Shown piece after piece: positions 16,203 to 24,495 of a DNA stretch of 64,000 nucleotides. Within the stretch, counting starts at the first letter, position 1, and each line of letters starts with the position of its first letter. The DNA comes from Candidatus Bathyarchaeum tardum. GTDB lineage: Archaea > Thermoproteota > Bathyarchaeia > Bathyarchaeales > Bathyarchaeaceae. Below the pieces are notes generated by a model, which searched no databases, had not been told where the DNA came from, and worked only from the letters and a program-made list of their open reading frames with translations. The stretch covers positions 434,001-498,000 of the forward strand of contig JARVGH010000001.1 of the NCBI GenBank assembly GCA_029762755.1, read 5' to 3'. The translations under genes were made by a program, and so were the position numbers.

Positions 16203-16706
16203 ATGTGGGGTCAAATTAAACATTTTTTTGACGATTTTCCAGCTCAACAACGTATTGCCCTGCTGCTTTTTGAGCGGGGGTTTCAAGTAAACGAAGACGG
16301 AAAAGTAGTAAGTGGCCGAATCGAAATTCCTCACACTCAAATAGCCAAAGAAGTAGGCGTAGAGCGCCGAGCAGTGGACAGTACAGTGCAAACAATACTT
16401 GTAACCCCTGAATTGAAAAGAATTTACAAAAACCTTCGACAAGTATGCTCTTTGCAGGATGTAGCCCGGGAGTTTAACTATAGCGTGATTGTTTTTGTTC
16501 CAGAAAATGCAAACCAAACCGGTATAGTTTCAAATGTTACTAGAATAGTTTCTGAAAAAGGATTAGGCATAAGACAAGTGCTCGCAGAAGACCCCAGCAC
16601 AAGTAGCCTTCCTAAGTTGACGTTAATACTTGAAGGTGACATTCCCTCGGAATTAATCAATCAAATAAGAAAACTGCCTGGAACAAGAAGCATAACCGTT
16701 TACTAA
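16203..16706 (+). CDS. wHTH plus ACT domain regulator of amino-acid metabolism
   Basis: The protein (167 residues from ATG 16203; TTG 16188 or GTG 16194 possible) has an N-terminal winged helix (about 1-80; IPHTQIAKEVGVERRAVDST) and a C-terminal ACT domain (about 88-165; NVTRIVSEKGLGIRQV). This is the archaeal family of predicted regulators of amino-acid metabolism (COG2150-like). ACT domains bind amino acids, so the protein probably switches transcription in response to one. It is divergent from trpB2 and near the histidine operon; either may be its target, but the ligand cannot be read from the sequence. Its stop overlaps the convergent DUF998 gene by four bases. Confidence 0.85.
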   Translation: MWGQIKHFFDDFPAQQRIALLLFERGFQVNEDGKVVSGRIEIPHTQIAKEVGVERRAVDSTVQTILVTPELKRIYKNLRQVCSLQDVAREFNYSVIVFVPENANQTGIVSNVTRIVSEKGLGIRQVLAEDPSTSSLPKLTLILEGDIPSELINQIRKLPGTRSITVY

Positions 16707-17248
16707 TCTTGTTTCTTCAACAAAATTTTGATGCCTGACCACATTATCCACAATAAAACAAGTTTTGACATGGTTTCAGGAACAGCGATCCCCATGTTAA
16801 ACATGCTCAGGGAATACAGCAACCACGTGAACATAACAATCAGAAATGTTGTTATGGCAAACTTGGACCTTTTTTCATATCCATAAACAATCGAAGTCAA
16901 ACTTAAGGTCAAAAAATGAGGAACTGCAGCAACGTAATGCAGGCTGCCATGAGATTCGTTAATTACTGCCAGCATCTGGACAAAAAAACTTGAAACCAAC
17001 AAACAAAGACTGCTGTATTTTGCGTGATTTTTGAAAGCGGTCAAGGAGTATAGCATTAGAAAAAAACCTGCTAGAAACAATCCACCATTAAATATTGCTG
17101 CTGCTTCGCTGTTTACTGCGTGTCCTAGGTCGCTTAATGCATTAGTTTGCCAGTTAAACCACGGAGAAACAGCAAGAGAAACTGCAATGGACAAGTAAAC
17201 CATCAGTGGACCTAGAATGCCAAACAAGCCATCCAAGCGTTTTTCCAT
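16703..17248 (-). CDS. DUF998 family membrane protein
   Basis: The 181-residue protein has six likely membrane helices and the DUF998 signature NALSDLGHAVNSEAAAIFN after the first helix (LFGILGPLMVYLSIAVSLA). Members are conserved in archaea and some bacteria, without known function. The gene stands alone between the wHTH-ACT and AbrB-ACT regulator genes. The ATG at 17248 is the only good start. Codon use and composition look like the neighbours. Confidence 0.8.
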   Translation of the reverse strand: MEKRLDGLFGILGPLMVYLSIAVSLAVSPWFNWQTNALSDLGHAVNSEAAAIFNGGLFLAGFFLMLYSLTAFKNHAKYSSLCLLVSSFFVQMLAVINESHGSLHYVAAVPHFLTLSLTSIVYGYEKRSKFAITTFLIVMFTWLLYSLSMFNMGIAVPETMSKLVLLWIMWSGIKILLKKQD

Positions 17249-17293
17249 GGTGCAGTCACATGCCAGATTTCAGTTGTTCTTAAAACCTAGTTT

Positions 17294-17701
17294 TTAGGTG
17301 TAACTTTGTAATTTGATTTCTTTTGCTGTTCCTTCTGCCATTATTTTTTGTTTCAACTCTTCAAGTGAACATTTGCATCGTGAAACATCGGCGACTGCAA
17401 CCCATTCTGCGGATTTGCCTCTGCGTAGGGTTCGAGATTCGCTGGACAGTAAGTCCACTTCTTGTTCAGCCAGGATGCTTGCAGCTTTGGCGAGGGCTCC
17501 TGGGTTGTCGGAAAAGGTGATGTTCAGTTCCACAAGTTTTGCTTCGGGGTCAGCGAAAGGGGCGATCCTGATTTCTTTTTTGTCTAGGTCGGCGATTAGC
17601 ATAACGTACATTCCCTCTGACAGTTTTACTGTTTCACGGATAGATGAGGGCATGGTGATTCTTCCTCGTGAGTCTACGCGGACGATTTCTGTCATTCGCA
17701 T
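17294..17701 (-). CDS. AbrB/SpoVT-type DNA-binding protein with ACT domain
   Basis: The protein has 135 residues from ATG 17701, which follows AGGAGA. The longer open frame to 17848 crosses the promoter region and is not credible. Residues 1-50 form a swapped-hairpin AbrB domain (VRVDSRGRITMPSSIRETVK); residues 55-130 form an ACT domain (LNITFSDNPGALAKAASILA, then VDLLSSESRTLRRGK). The fusion suggests an amino-acid-responsive regulator. It is divergent from the histidine operon, and the two share an intergenic region with a palindromic TATA and a 14-bp inverted repeat. I infer that it controls the his operon and itself; histidine is the likely but unproven ligand. Confidence 0.82.
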   Translation of the reverse strand: MRMTEIVRVDSRGRITMPSSIRETVKLSEGMYVMLIADLDKKEIRIAPFADPEAKLVELNITFSDNPGALAKAASILAEQEVDLLSSESRTLRRGKSAEWVAVADVSRCKCSLEELKQKIMAEGTAKEIKLQSYT

Positions 17702-17734
17702 TGTTTTGTCTCCTTTAGTGTCATTCTGGAAAGC

Positions 17735-17770
17735 TTTATATAAGATGTGCGGAATATGGGTTTCAACCCA
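17735..17770. promoter_or_regulatory. Divergent promoter and candidate operator of the his operon
   Basis: TTTATATAA at 17735-17743 can serve as TATA box on both strands (towards the AbrB-ACT gene at 17701 and towards hisZ). TGGGTT/AACCCA at 17757-17770 is a 6-bp inverted repeat with a 2-base centre, lying near the expected plus-strand transcription start. A regulator bound there would block his transcription. Confidence 0.45.
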
Positions 17771-17810
17771 CAAATTACCCACAAAATAATATTTAAAGGA
17801 GGAAACAGCA

Positions 17811-19082
17811 ATCACCCGACTACACACACCAAAAGGGACAAAAGACATGCTCCCAAAAGAAGTCCGCCAATACCGTTACGTTGAAGAAGAATTACAAAAA
17901 AACTTTGAATCATGGAACTACAACGAAGTCCGTTCCCCAACCATAGAATTTGTTGAAACCCTATCCACTGGAGTGGGTTCAGAACTAATCAACGACATGT
18001 TCAAATTCCAAGACTTTAACGGCAAACTATTAGCCCTACGGGCAGAAATGACTGCCCCAGTCGCTAGAATCGTGACAACAAGAATGCAGTCTGCCCCCGA
18101 GCCAATTCGTTTGTTTTATATTAACAACGTTTTCCGGTACACCCAAACCAACTACAAACCTGAACGGGAATTCTGCCAAGCCGGGGTAGAACTTGTTGGA
18201 TGCAACACCTCCGAAGCAGACGGAGAAATTCTTGCGTTGCTGGTTTCTTCCCTTAAACGGGTTGGCTTAAACGAAATCCGAATCGATCTGGGTCACGCAA
18301 GTCTCCTTAAAGACTTGTTAAACGCCGCAGGATTGGATTCTTCACAAAAAATTTCAGTTCAAAGTCTGCTAGCGTGCCGAGATTCAATTGGTTTAAAAAA
18401 GTTCATGGATGAAAACAGTTTCCCTTCTGATTTGCGAGATGCCTTTCTTGAACTTTCCAAATGTAGGCAATTAAAGAACCTTTCATCCGTTTCGTTGAAT
18501 GGCTCAAAATATGATAAAGTCAATCAACAACTAGCAAGTTTAACTGAGCTTCAACAAACCCTTGAAGACTACAAAGTAGATGACGTAGTTTTCTTCGATT
18601 TCTCTTTAACCAAAAAAATTGAATACTACACCGGAATGGTGTTTGAAGCTTCGGTTCCAAACTTGGGACTTCCCATAGGCAGTGGAGGACGATACGACAA
18701 TTTCATTGAAAAGTTTGGAAAACTAAAGCTTCCTGCAACTGGGTTTGCTCTGGAAATTGATAAAATTCTTCAAGCTCTAATAGCTCAAGGCTTTGAAATC
18801 TCAAACGGCAAAAAGATGCGGGTTATTGTTTCCTCAAAATTCCGAAGGATTGCAATTGAAGCAGTTAATTCTTTGCGGGAAGCTGGGTTTGTTGCTTCGT
18901 TAGAAGTAACTAATCGGGCAATAGAAAAAACTGTTGAATACGGAAAACTTACTGAAGCAGATTATGTTGTTTGTGTTGATTCCTCATTAGCAAAGCCAGT
19001 AACAGTTTACGACCTAAAAACAGACACGACAAAAAAATTAGCCCTCAAAAAGTTTCTAGAATTTTGTGGAGGTCAATCCTGA
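17811..19082 (+). CDS. hisZ: ATP phosphoribosyltransferase regulatory subunit HisZ
   Basis: This HisRS-like protein is the regulatory partner of the short HisG, activating it and mediating histidine feedback. It keeps class II synthetase motifs (FRYTQTNYKPEREFCQ, SGGRYDN), but the catalytic Arg of HisRS (RGLDYYTG) is replaced (KKIEYYTG), as expected for HisZ. A C-terminal anticodon-domain-like region is present (about 330-420). The family N-terminus (RLHTPKGTKDMLP) is encoded upstream of the first ATG (17847), without any ATG, GTG or TTG. GGAGG at 17798-17802 is eight bases before ATC 17811, so I place the start there. ATG 17847 is the canonical alternative but would remove TPKGTKD. First gene of the his operon. 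Confidence 0.85.
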   Translation: MTRLHTPKGTKDMLPKEVRQYRYVEEELQKNFESWNYNEVRSPTIEFVETLSTGVGSELINDMFKFQDFNGKLLALRAEMTAPVARIVTTRMQSAPEPIRLFYINNVFRYTQTNYKPEREFCQAGVELVGCNTSEADGEILALLVSSLKRVGLNEIRIDLGHASLLKDLLNAAGLDSSQKISVQSLLACRDSIGLKKFMDENSFPSDLRDAFLELSKCRQLKNLSSVSLNGSKYDKVNQQLASLTELQQTLEDYKVDDVVFFDFSLTKKIEYYTGMVFEASVPNLGLPIGSGGRYDNFIEKFGKLKLPATGFALEIDKILQALIAQGFEISNGKKMRVIVSSKFRRIAIEAVNSLREAGFVASLEVTNRAIEKTVEYGKLTEADYVVCVDSSLAKPVTVYDLKTDTTKKLALKKFLEFCGGQS

Positions 19083-19083
19083 C

Positions 19084-19716
19084 ATGAAAAAGAAAATCCG
19101 GATCGCAATCCCCAACAAAGGACGAATCAAGCCCCCCTCCTTGGATGCACTAGCCCAAGCAGGAATAACCGTGCTGGAAGAAGAACGAACCTATGTTTCG
19201 AAAACCTCTGACCCCCGATATGAAGCAATTTTTGCCCGAGCAAACGACATCCCTGTTTACGTAAACTATGGGGCAGTAGACCTAGGAATTACCGGTCACG
19301 ACCTAATTGTAGAACGAGAAGCTGACGTTCTTGAATTGTTGGACTTAGGTTTTGGCAAGGCAACTTTGGTTGTTGCGGTTCCAGAAAAATCTCCAATCAC
19401 TTCAGTTAACGAGATTCCACTCCTGACTCGAGTGGCAACAGAGTTTCCAAACATCACCCGAAAATACTTTGAAAAAATGGGAAAACAAGTTGAAGTTTTA
19501 GAAGTAAGTGGAACAGCAGAACTTGCCCCGAAACTGGGTTTAGCTCAGATGATTGTTGACCTAACATCTAGCGGAGAAACCTTACGGAAAAACAAGCTCA
19601 GAATAATTGGAAACGTTTTGGATTCAACCACTAGGCTTGCTTGTAACAAAATCGCGTACCGAACCTTTGAAGAAGAAATCACTGAACTGTTGTCTAAACT
19701 GCAAGGAGACCTGTAA
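19084..19716 (+). CDS. hisG: ATP phosphoribosyltransferase catalytic subunit, short form
   Basis: The 210-residue enzyme catalyses the first step of histidine synthesis, joining ATP and PRPP. It shows the two-lobed periplasmic-binding-like core: AIPNKGRIKPPSLDAL at the N-terminus, DLGITGHDLIVE, and the PRPP loop EVSGTAELAPKLG. The chain lacks the C-terminal ACT-like domain of the long HisG, which fits its dependence on HisZ encoded directly upstream. The start ATG 19084 comes one base after the hisZ stop. The PRPP site is intact, so it should be active. Confidence 0.93.
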   Translation: MKKKIRIAIPNKGRIKPPSLDALAQAGITVLEEERTYVSKTSDPRYEAIFARANDIPVYVNYGAVDLGITGHDLIVEREADVLELLDLGFGKATLVVAVPEKSPITSVNEIPLLTRVATEFPNITRKYFEKMGKQVEVLEVSGTAELAPKLGLAQMIVDLTSSGETLRKNKLRIIGNVLDSTTRLACNKIAYRTFEEEITELLSKLQGDL

Positions 19717-19718
19717 AA

Positions 19719-21011
19719 ATGAAAGTTATTGCATCTGAAGAATTCAAAAAAACTGAACTTGAAAAGTTCTTGAACCGAGGAAAATCCGATTTATCATCTA
19801 TTGTTTCAACTGTGCGCCAAATTATTGATAACGTTAAAGAAAACCGCGACGCTGCCCTTGTTGAATATACTAAAAAGTTTGACAAAGTAAGTCTAACGTC
19901 TTCGACTCTGAGGGTTTCGGAAACTGAAATCAAACAAGCATACAAGAAACTAGACCAAAAACAAATAGGTGCCTTACAGGCTGCGGCAGACAACATTGAA
20001 AGTTTTCACAAAAAACAAATCCGAGCCAAATGGACGATGCAAACAACAGAAGGCGTAACCTTAGGACAAGTTATGAGACCTTTAGCCTCTGTCGGAGTTT
20101 ATGCTCCCGGAGGAAAAGCCGCTTACCCTTCTTCGGTTCTAATGAGTGCAATTCCTGCCAAAGTTGCTGGAGTTGAGCGCGTAATCGTTTGTTCGCCTCC
20201 TCGACAAGGACAAGACATTAGTCCTGCTCTTTTAGTAGCAGCAGACATTGCAGGCGTAGATGAAGTTTACCGGGTTGGAGGCGCTCAAGCAATAGCTGCC
20301 ATGGCATACGGCACAACTTCAATGGAAGCTGTAGAGAAAATTGTAGGTCCAGGAAACGTTTACGTAACTGCTGCAAAACTGGAAGTAAGCCGAGACGTTG
20401 CCATCGATGTCCCTGCAGGTCCCAGTGAAGTTCTGGTAATCGCAGATGAGACCGCTAACCCTGCGTATGTTGCTGCTGATCTTCTTGCTCAGGCTGAACA
20501 CGACCCTCAAGCGTGGGCAATTCTGATAACTTGTTCTAAAAACATAGCTTCAGAAGTCAAAAAACAGATTGACATACAGTTGAAATCTCTTTCCCGAACA
20601 CAAATCATTGAATCATCCCTGCAAAAAGGTCTGATAATAACAACCAAAGACATCCCGGAAGCAATAGAGCTGTCAAACTTGATTGCCCCTGAACACTTGC
20701 AAATTCAAACAAAAGCTCCCGACGAAGTGTTTAATAAAATTCGAAATGCAGGAGCTGTGTTTTTGGGCAGATATTCACCAGTGTCTTTTGGCGATTACTC
20801 ATCAGGGCTAAATCATGTTTTGCCTACTGCTGGTTATGCAAAAATCTATTCTGGTCTTTCCAGTTTAGATTTTGTTAAAACCATGAATTTCTTAGAGTGC
20901 ACCAAAGAAGGTTTCAACAGCCTCAAAGACACTGCAGTTATAATCGCTGAAATGGAAGGCTTTGATGCCCACGCAAAAGCTGTTTCAATACGAGAGGAGA
21001 ATGACAAATGA
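19719..21011 (+). CDS. hisD: Histidinol dehydrogenase
   Basis: The 430-residue zinc enzyme oxidises histidinol to histidine in two NAD-dependent steps, the last reactions of the pathway. Family motifs are VYAPGGKAAYPSSVLM, VGGAQAIAAMAYGT, IVGPGNVYVTAAK, AEHDPQAWA (zinc/catalytic Glu-His) and the C-terminal SLDFVKTMNF region with HAKAVSIRE. Length is standard. It starts two bases after the hisG stop and overlaps hisC by four bases (ATGA type), so translation is probably coupled. Confidence 0.95.
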   Translation: MKVIASEEFKKTELEKFLNRGKSDLSSIVSTVRQIIDNVKENRDAALVEYTKKFDKVSLTSSTLRVSETEIKQAYKKLDQKQIGALQAAADNIESFHKKQIRAKWTMQTTEGVTLGQVMRPLASVGVYAPGGKAAYPSSVLMSAIPAKVAGVERVIVCSPPRQGQDISPALLVAADIAGVDEVYRVGGAQAIAAMAYGTTSMEAVEKIVGPGNVYVTAAKLEVSRDVAIDVPAGPSEVLVIADETANPAYVAADLLAQAEHDPQAWAILITCSKNIASEVKKQIDIQLKSLSRTQIIESSLQKGLIITTKDIPEAIELSNLIAPEHLQIQTKAPDEVFNKIRNAGAVFLGRYSPVSFGDYSSGLNHVLPTAGYAKIYSGLSSLDFVKTMNFLECTKEGFNSLKDTAVIIAEMEGFDAHAKAVSIREENDK

Positions 21012-22099
21012 AAATAAAAAAACTGGTTCAAAAAGAGGTTCTTGACATTTCATGCTACGAAGTCAAAACAATAACTGGACAAAAATCTGACGAGAACCTA
21101 GTGAAACTAAATTTGAACGAAAACTTTGCTATGCCTGGGGATTTTGTTCAAAAACTGTTGCTTGATGCTTCAAATACTGTTGATGTTCGGGCTTATCCTC
21201 CACCTCGAGGCTGCTTAGCTGTTAATGCAATTTCAGAATTTTTGGGTTTAGAGTCATCTCAGGTTGCAGTGGCAAACGGTGCAGATGAAATCATGGATCT
21301 GCTCATGAAAGTTTTCATACGCAAAGGCTCAAAAATCATGGTTGCCGAACCAACTTTTCCGATGTATACTTTTTTTGCTGAATTGTATGGTGGCAAAAAA
21401 GTAACTACCCTGCTCAACTCAGATTTTAGTTTGAACGTTGATTCTATCTTGAAAAAAGCAGACAAAGAAACCCGTTTGCTTTTTGTTTGTTCCCCGAATA
21501 ACCCTACTGGAAACCAGTTTAAAGAAACAGACATTAAATGTTTGTTGGAAGAATTCAAAGGCATCGTTGTAGTTGACGAAGCATACGTTGATTTCGCTTC
21601 CGGTACAGCCATCGACTGGATACAAGAATACGATAACCTTGCAATATTACGGAGTTTTTCAAAAGCCTTTGGTTTGGCGGGTCTTCGTCTGGGCTATCTT
21701 GCAGCAAGCAAACACATCGTAAAATACGTTCAACGAGTAGTTGGTCCTTTTAACGTGAATTCAGTTACCCAAGAAACTATCAGGTTGGCTTTGCAAAACT
21801 GGAGTTACTTTAAAGAAAAACTTGACTTAGTAATCAAAGAACGGGAATGGCTGATGAAAAACCTGCAACAAATTGACGGCGTAACTCCGTATCCGTCTGA
21901 TGCCAACTTCATCTTGTTCAAAGTAACAGAGGATAAACTAAGTTCAGAAACTTTAACTAAAAGAATTGAAAACAAAAACGTGCTGGTGAAGGATCGCGGG
22001 CACTTGCCCCTTTTAGACAACTGCATACGAGTTACTGTGGGAACCCGTGACATGAACCAAAAGTTTTTTTCAGCCCTTAAACTGTCCTTGGAGGAGTAA
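21008..22099 (+). CDS. hisC: Histidinol-phosphate aminotransferase
   Basis: The 363-residue fold-type I PLP enzyme transfers an amino group from glutamate to imidazole-acetol phosphate. It shows VKLNLNENF, YPPPRGCLAVNAISEFLG, the PLP-contacting ANGADEIMD and CSPNNPTGN, VVDEAYVDFA, and the Schiff-base lysine in LRSFSKAFGLAGLRLGY. Length is typical (about 350-370). It overlaps hisD by four bases, and the next gene starts 6 bases after its stop, within the same operon. Confidence 0.95.
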   Translation: MKIKKLVQKEVLDISCYEVKTITGQKSDENLVKLNLNENFAMPGDFVQKLLLDASNTVDVRAYPPPRGCLAVNAISEFLGLESSQVAVANGADEIMDLLMKVFIRKGSKIMVAEPTFPMYTFFAELYGGKKVTTLLNSDFSLNVDSILKKADKETRLLFVCSPNNPTGNQFKETDIKCLLEEFKGIVVVDEAYVDFASGTAIDWIQEYDNLAILRSFSKAFGLAGLRLGYLAASKHIVKYVQRVVGPFNVNSVTQETIRLALQNWSYFKEKLDLVIKEREWLMKNLQQIDGVTPYPSDANFILFKVTEDKLSSETLTKRIENKNVLVKDRGHLPLLDNCIRVTVGTRDMNQKFFSALKLSLEE

Positions 22100-22105
22100 C
22101 CTAAT

Positions 22106-23305
22106 TTGTCATACAAGTTACTGAACCCCCACAACAAAATCTATGTGCGAGAAGGCTCCGAAGACTCTTTGTGCGAAGCTGAAAAAATAATCTTTGATTT
22201 TGATGGGGTTTTGGCTCAAACTAATCAGTCTTATCTCCAGACAATCCGAAACCTTGTAGACTACTATTTTCTGGAAATCCTTGGACTAGAAGGCGAAAAA
22301 GGCAAACTGGCAACGTTAATTGATATCCAAAAATTCAAAGACACTGGTCTTTACAACAACGACTGGAAGTTGTCTTATGCTTTAACCAGTTATTACGTGA
22401 AATTGATTTTGCGAAAACTTGACCAACAAAACAAGCTGCAAGAATTTGTTGACACCTTTGGAGACCTCAGGTTTTCTGATATTGAAAGCTTTATTCAAAG
22501 CCTAAAAAAAGTTGGAACTTTTCTCGTAAAATGTGGAATCACTGGAACTGAACTTTCTGTCCTTAAAGACGACAGTATTGTGGGGCTGGACCTGTTTTTG
22601 GCTCATTCGAGCCTTGACAAACAAAAACCTATTGAAGCCTCGCTTTTAGGGGTAGACCCTGAAGTAGTACAAAATAAAGAACGCCTAGTTCAGTTGTTAG
22701 TTCCGTATGACCTTGAAAAACCTGACCTGTTGAAGGGATTGTTTGAAGAACTTTATCTGGGCAAAGACATGTACACAAAAATCTATGGAAAACCTTCTTT
22801 TTTCAAATTTAATTCCAGTTTCATGGACATGGAAGCTTTTATTCCATCTAAAGAAACCTTGGGCAAACTAAAACAAAAGTTCGGCAAATTTGGAATATAC
22901 TCGGGTCGCCCTCGACCTCAAGGTTTGTATGTTTTAGAAAAATACGGTTACATGAACTACTTTGAAAAATCAGAGTTTGTATTTCTGGGAGACATGCTCA
23001 AATCTGAAGACGAAATGAATAAGCTGGGCAAACCTGACCCCACTTTGTTTATTGAGTTACTTCAAAAAAGCGTAAAAAAAGACTCTAAAGTAGTCTACGT
23101 AGGAGACGGAATCGCTGACGCCATGTTGGTAGAGAATGCTAAAGGGAAAGGTATGGATGGGTTGTTGTTTTTGGGGGTTATTTCTTCATCAGAGGATTCA
23201 AATAAGCTTTTTACTGAATACAGTAAGCATGGAGCTGACGCAGTATTAACTGACGTGAATGATATTCCATATTTGTTTGCATGTTTAAGGGGAAAATCAA
23301 AATGA
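22106..23305 (+). CDS. HAD-superfamily phosphatase in the his operon (candidate histidinol-phosphatase)
   Basis: The 399-residue protein has the HAD catalytic core: motif I FDFDGVLAQT with D31 and D33, a later Ser in GIYSGRPRP (motif II), the lysine of LGKPDP (motif III), and motif IV VGDGIAD with D334 and D338. An unusually large insertion of about 200 residues between motif I and motif II would form a cap domain. It lies between hisC and hisB, where histidinol-phosphate phosphatase is needed, and no PHP-type HisK, IMPase-type or HisB-fused phosphatase is otherwise present. I infer that it hydrolyses histidinol phosphate. Start TTG 22106 follows GGAGGAG. The stop overlaps hisB by four bases. 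Confidence 0.75.
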   Translation: MSYKLLNPHNKIYVREGSEDSLCEAEKIIFDFDGVLAQTNQSYLQTIRNLVDYYFLEILGLEGEKGKLATLIDIQKFKDTGLYNNDWKLSYALTSYYVKLILRKLDQQNKLQEFVDTFGDLRFSDIESFIQSLKKVGTFLVKCGITGTELSVLKDDSIVGLDLFLAHSSLDKQKPIEASLLGVDPEVVQNKERLVQLLVPYDLEKPDLLKGLFEELYLGKDMYTKIYGKPSFFKFNSSFMDMEAFIPSKETLGKLKQKFGKFGIYSGRPRPQGLYVLEKYGYMNYFEKSEFVFLGDMLKSEDEMNKLGKPDPTLFIELLQKSVKKDSKVVYVGDGIADAMLVENAKGKGMDGLLFLGVISSSEDSNKLFTEYSKHGADAVLTDVNDIPYLFACLRGKSK

Positions 23306-23880
23306 GAAAAGTACACGCCAAAAGAAAAACCAAAGAAGTAGACATAACACTAGAACTGAACGTTGACGGAAAAGGAAACGCCAAAATAAAAACAGGCATC
23401 AAATTCCTTGACCATATGCTCCTTACCTTAGCAAAGCACGGGCTTTTCGATTTACAAATAAACGCAACAGGGGACTTGACCCATCACGTGGCAGAAGATG
23501 TTGCCCTCGTTTTAGGAGAAGCCCTAAACAAAGCCACAAACCAAGGCAAAGGCATCAAACGCTTCGGCTCAGCTTATGTTCCCATGGATGAATCCCTTGC
23601 CCGTGCTACAGTTGACTTAGCTGGCAGACCCTACTGTATTCGTAACCTGCGCCTTTTACAGTCCCAGATTGAAGACCTAAAAACAGAAGACATGGAACAC
23701 TTTTTTGAATCCCTTGCTCAGGCTGCCAAAGCTAACATTCACGTGACAGTCTTGTATGGCAGTAACGAACACCACAAAGTAGAAGCCGCAATGAAAGCTC
23801 TGGCTCTCGCCTTGCGTGAAGCTTTCACGGTTGAACCAAGAATCGGCGACCAAGTTCCCAGCGCCAAGGGGGTTTTGTGA
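23302..23880 (+). CDS. hisB: Imidazoleglycerol-phosphate dehydratase
   Basis: The 192-residue single-function enzyme removes water from imidazoleglycerol phosphate, using two manganese ions. Metal-binding motifs are FLDHMLLTLAKHG, HHVAEDVALVLGEAL and EHHKVEAAMKALALALREA. There is no fused phosphatase domain, consistent with the separate HAD gene upstream. ATG 23302 overlaps the HAD stop (ATGA). The 3' end abuts hisH: the TGA stop at 23878-23880 is one base before the proposed hisH start. Confidence 0.95.
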   Translation: MRKVHAKRKTKEVDITLELNVDGKGNAKIKTGIKFLDHMLLTLAKHGLFDLQINATGDLTHHVAEDVALVLGEALNKATNQGKGIKRFGSAYVPMDESLARATVDLAGRPYCIRNLRLLQSQIEDLKTEDMEHFFESLAQAAKANIHVTVLYGSNEHHKVEAAMKALALALREAFTVEPRIGDQVPSAKGVL

Positions 23881-23881
23881 C

Positions 23882-24490
23882 ATTCCGCAAATAGCAGTCG
23901 TGAATTATGGCGTAGGAAACCTGCGAAGCATCACTAAAGGCTTAGAAAAATCAGGGGCTCAAGTCCAAATTACCCACAATTCTAATGCTTTGCGTAACGC
24001 TGACGCTATTGTTCTTCCAGGTGTTGGAGCCTTTACTCCAGCAGTGAAAAACATGGCTCACATAGCTGATGTAGTAGCAGAAACCATGAACAACGGCACC
24101 CCAATTTTTGGAATTTGCTTAGGATTACAGCTTCTTTTCACCCGTAGCCATGAAGGGGGCTCAATTAAGGGATTGGATTTCATTTCGGGTGAAGTAATCA
24201 AATTACCCAACACAGTAAAAACGCCTCAGATGGGCTGGAACACCATAAATATTCAAAAACCTCACCCATTACTTGATGACGTCAAGGATGGTTCTTACGT
24301 GTATTTTGTTCACTCTTTTTATCCTAAGCCTGCTGAATTGGACGTTGTGGTGACCACCACAGATTATGGAGTGAAGTTTGCGTCCATGGTTGCTCAAAAA
24401 AACTTGTTTGCAACTCAGTTTCACCCTGAAAAAAGCAGCAAAACAGGCTTAATTATGCTGAAAAATTTTGTAAATCTGGTAACGAGGTAA
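23882..24490 (+). CDS. hisH: Imidazole glycerol phosphate synthase glutaminase subunit
   Basis: The roughly 202-residue class I glutaminase supplies ammonia to HisF. The catalytic Cys is in GICLGLQLLF, and the His/Glu pair in FHPEKS. The family N-terminus (IAVVNYGVGNLRSI) begins right after the hisB stop. In this frame ATT 23882 (giving M-PQIAVVNYG) sits nine bases after AAGGGGG and fits the family start best, but AUU is not a usual start codon. Canonical options are GTG 23816 and TTG 23831 inside hisB, which would add 17-22 unrelated residues. Function is sure; the start is not. Confidence 0.9.
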   Translation: MPQIAVVNYGVGNLRSITKGLEKSGAQVQITHNSNALRNADAIVLPGVGAFTPAVKNMAHIADVVAETMNNGTPIFGICLGLQLLFTRSHEGGSIKGLDFISGEVIKLPNTVKTPQMGWNTINIQKPHPLLDDVKDGSYVYFVHSFYPKPAELDVVVTTTDYGVKFASMVAQKNLFATQFHPEKSSKTGLIMLKNFVNLVTR

Positions 24491-24495
24491 TCAAC

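Noticed and set aside
17702-17848. N-terminal extension of the AbrB-ACT gene up to 17848
   Set aside because: It would cover the divergent promoter and the hisZ start, and the chain begins properly at ATG 17701 after AGGAGA.
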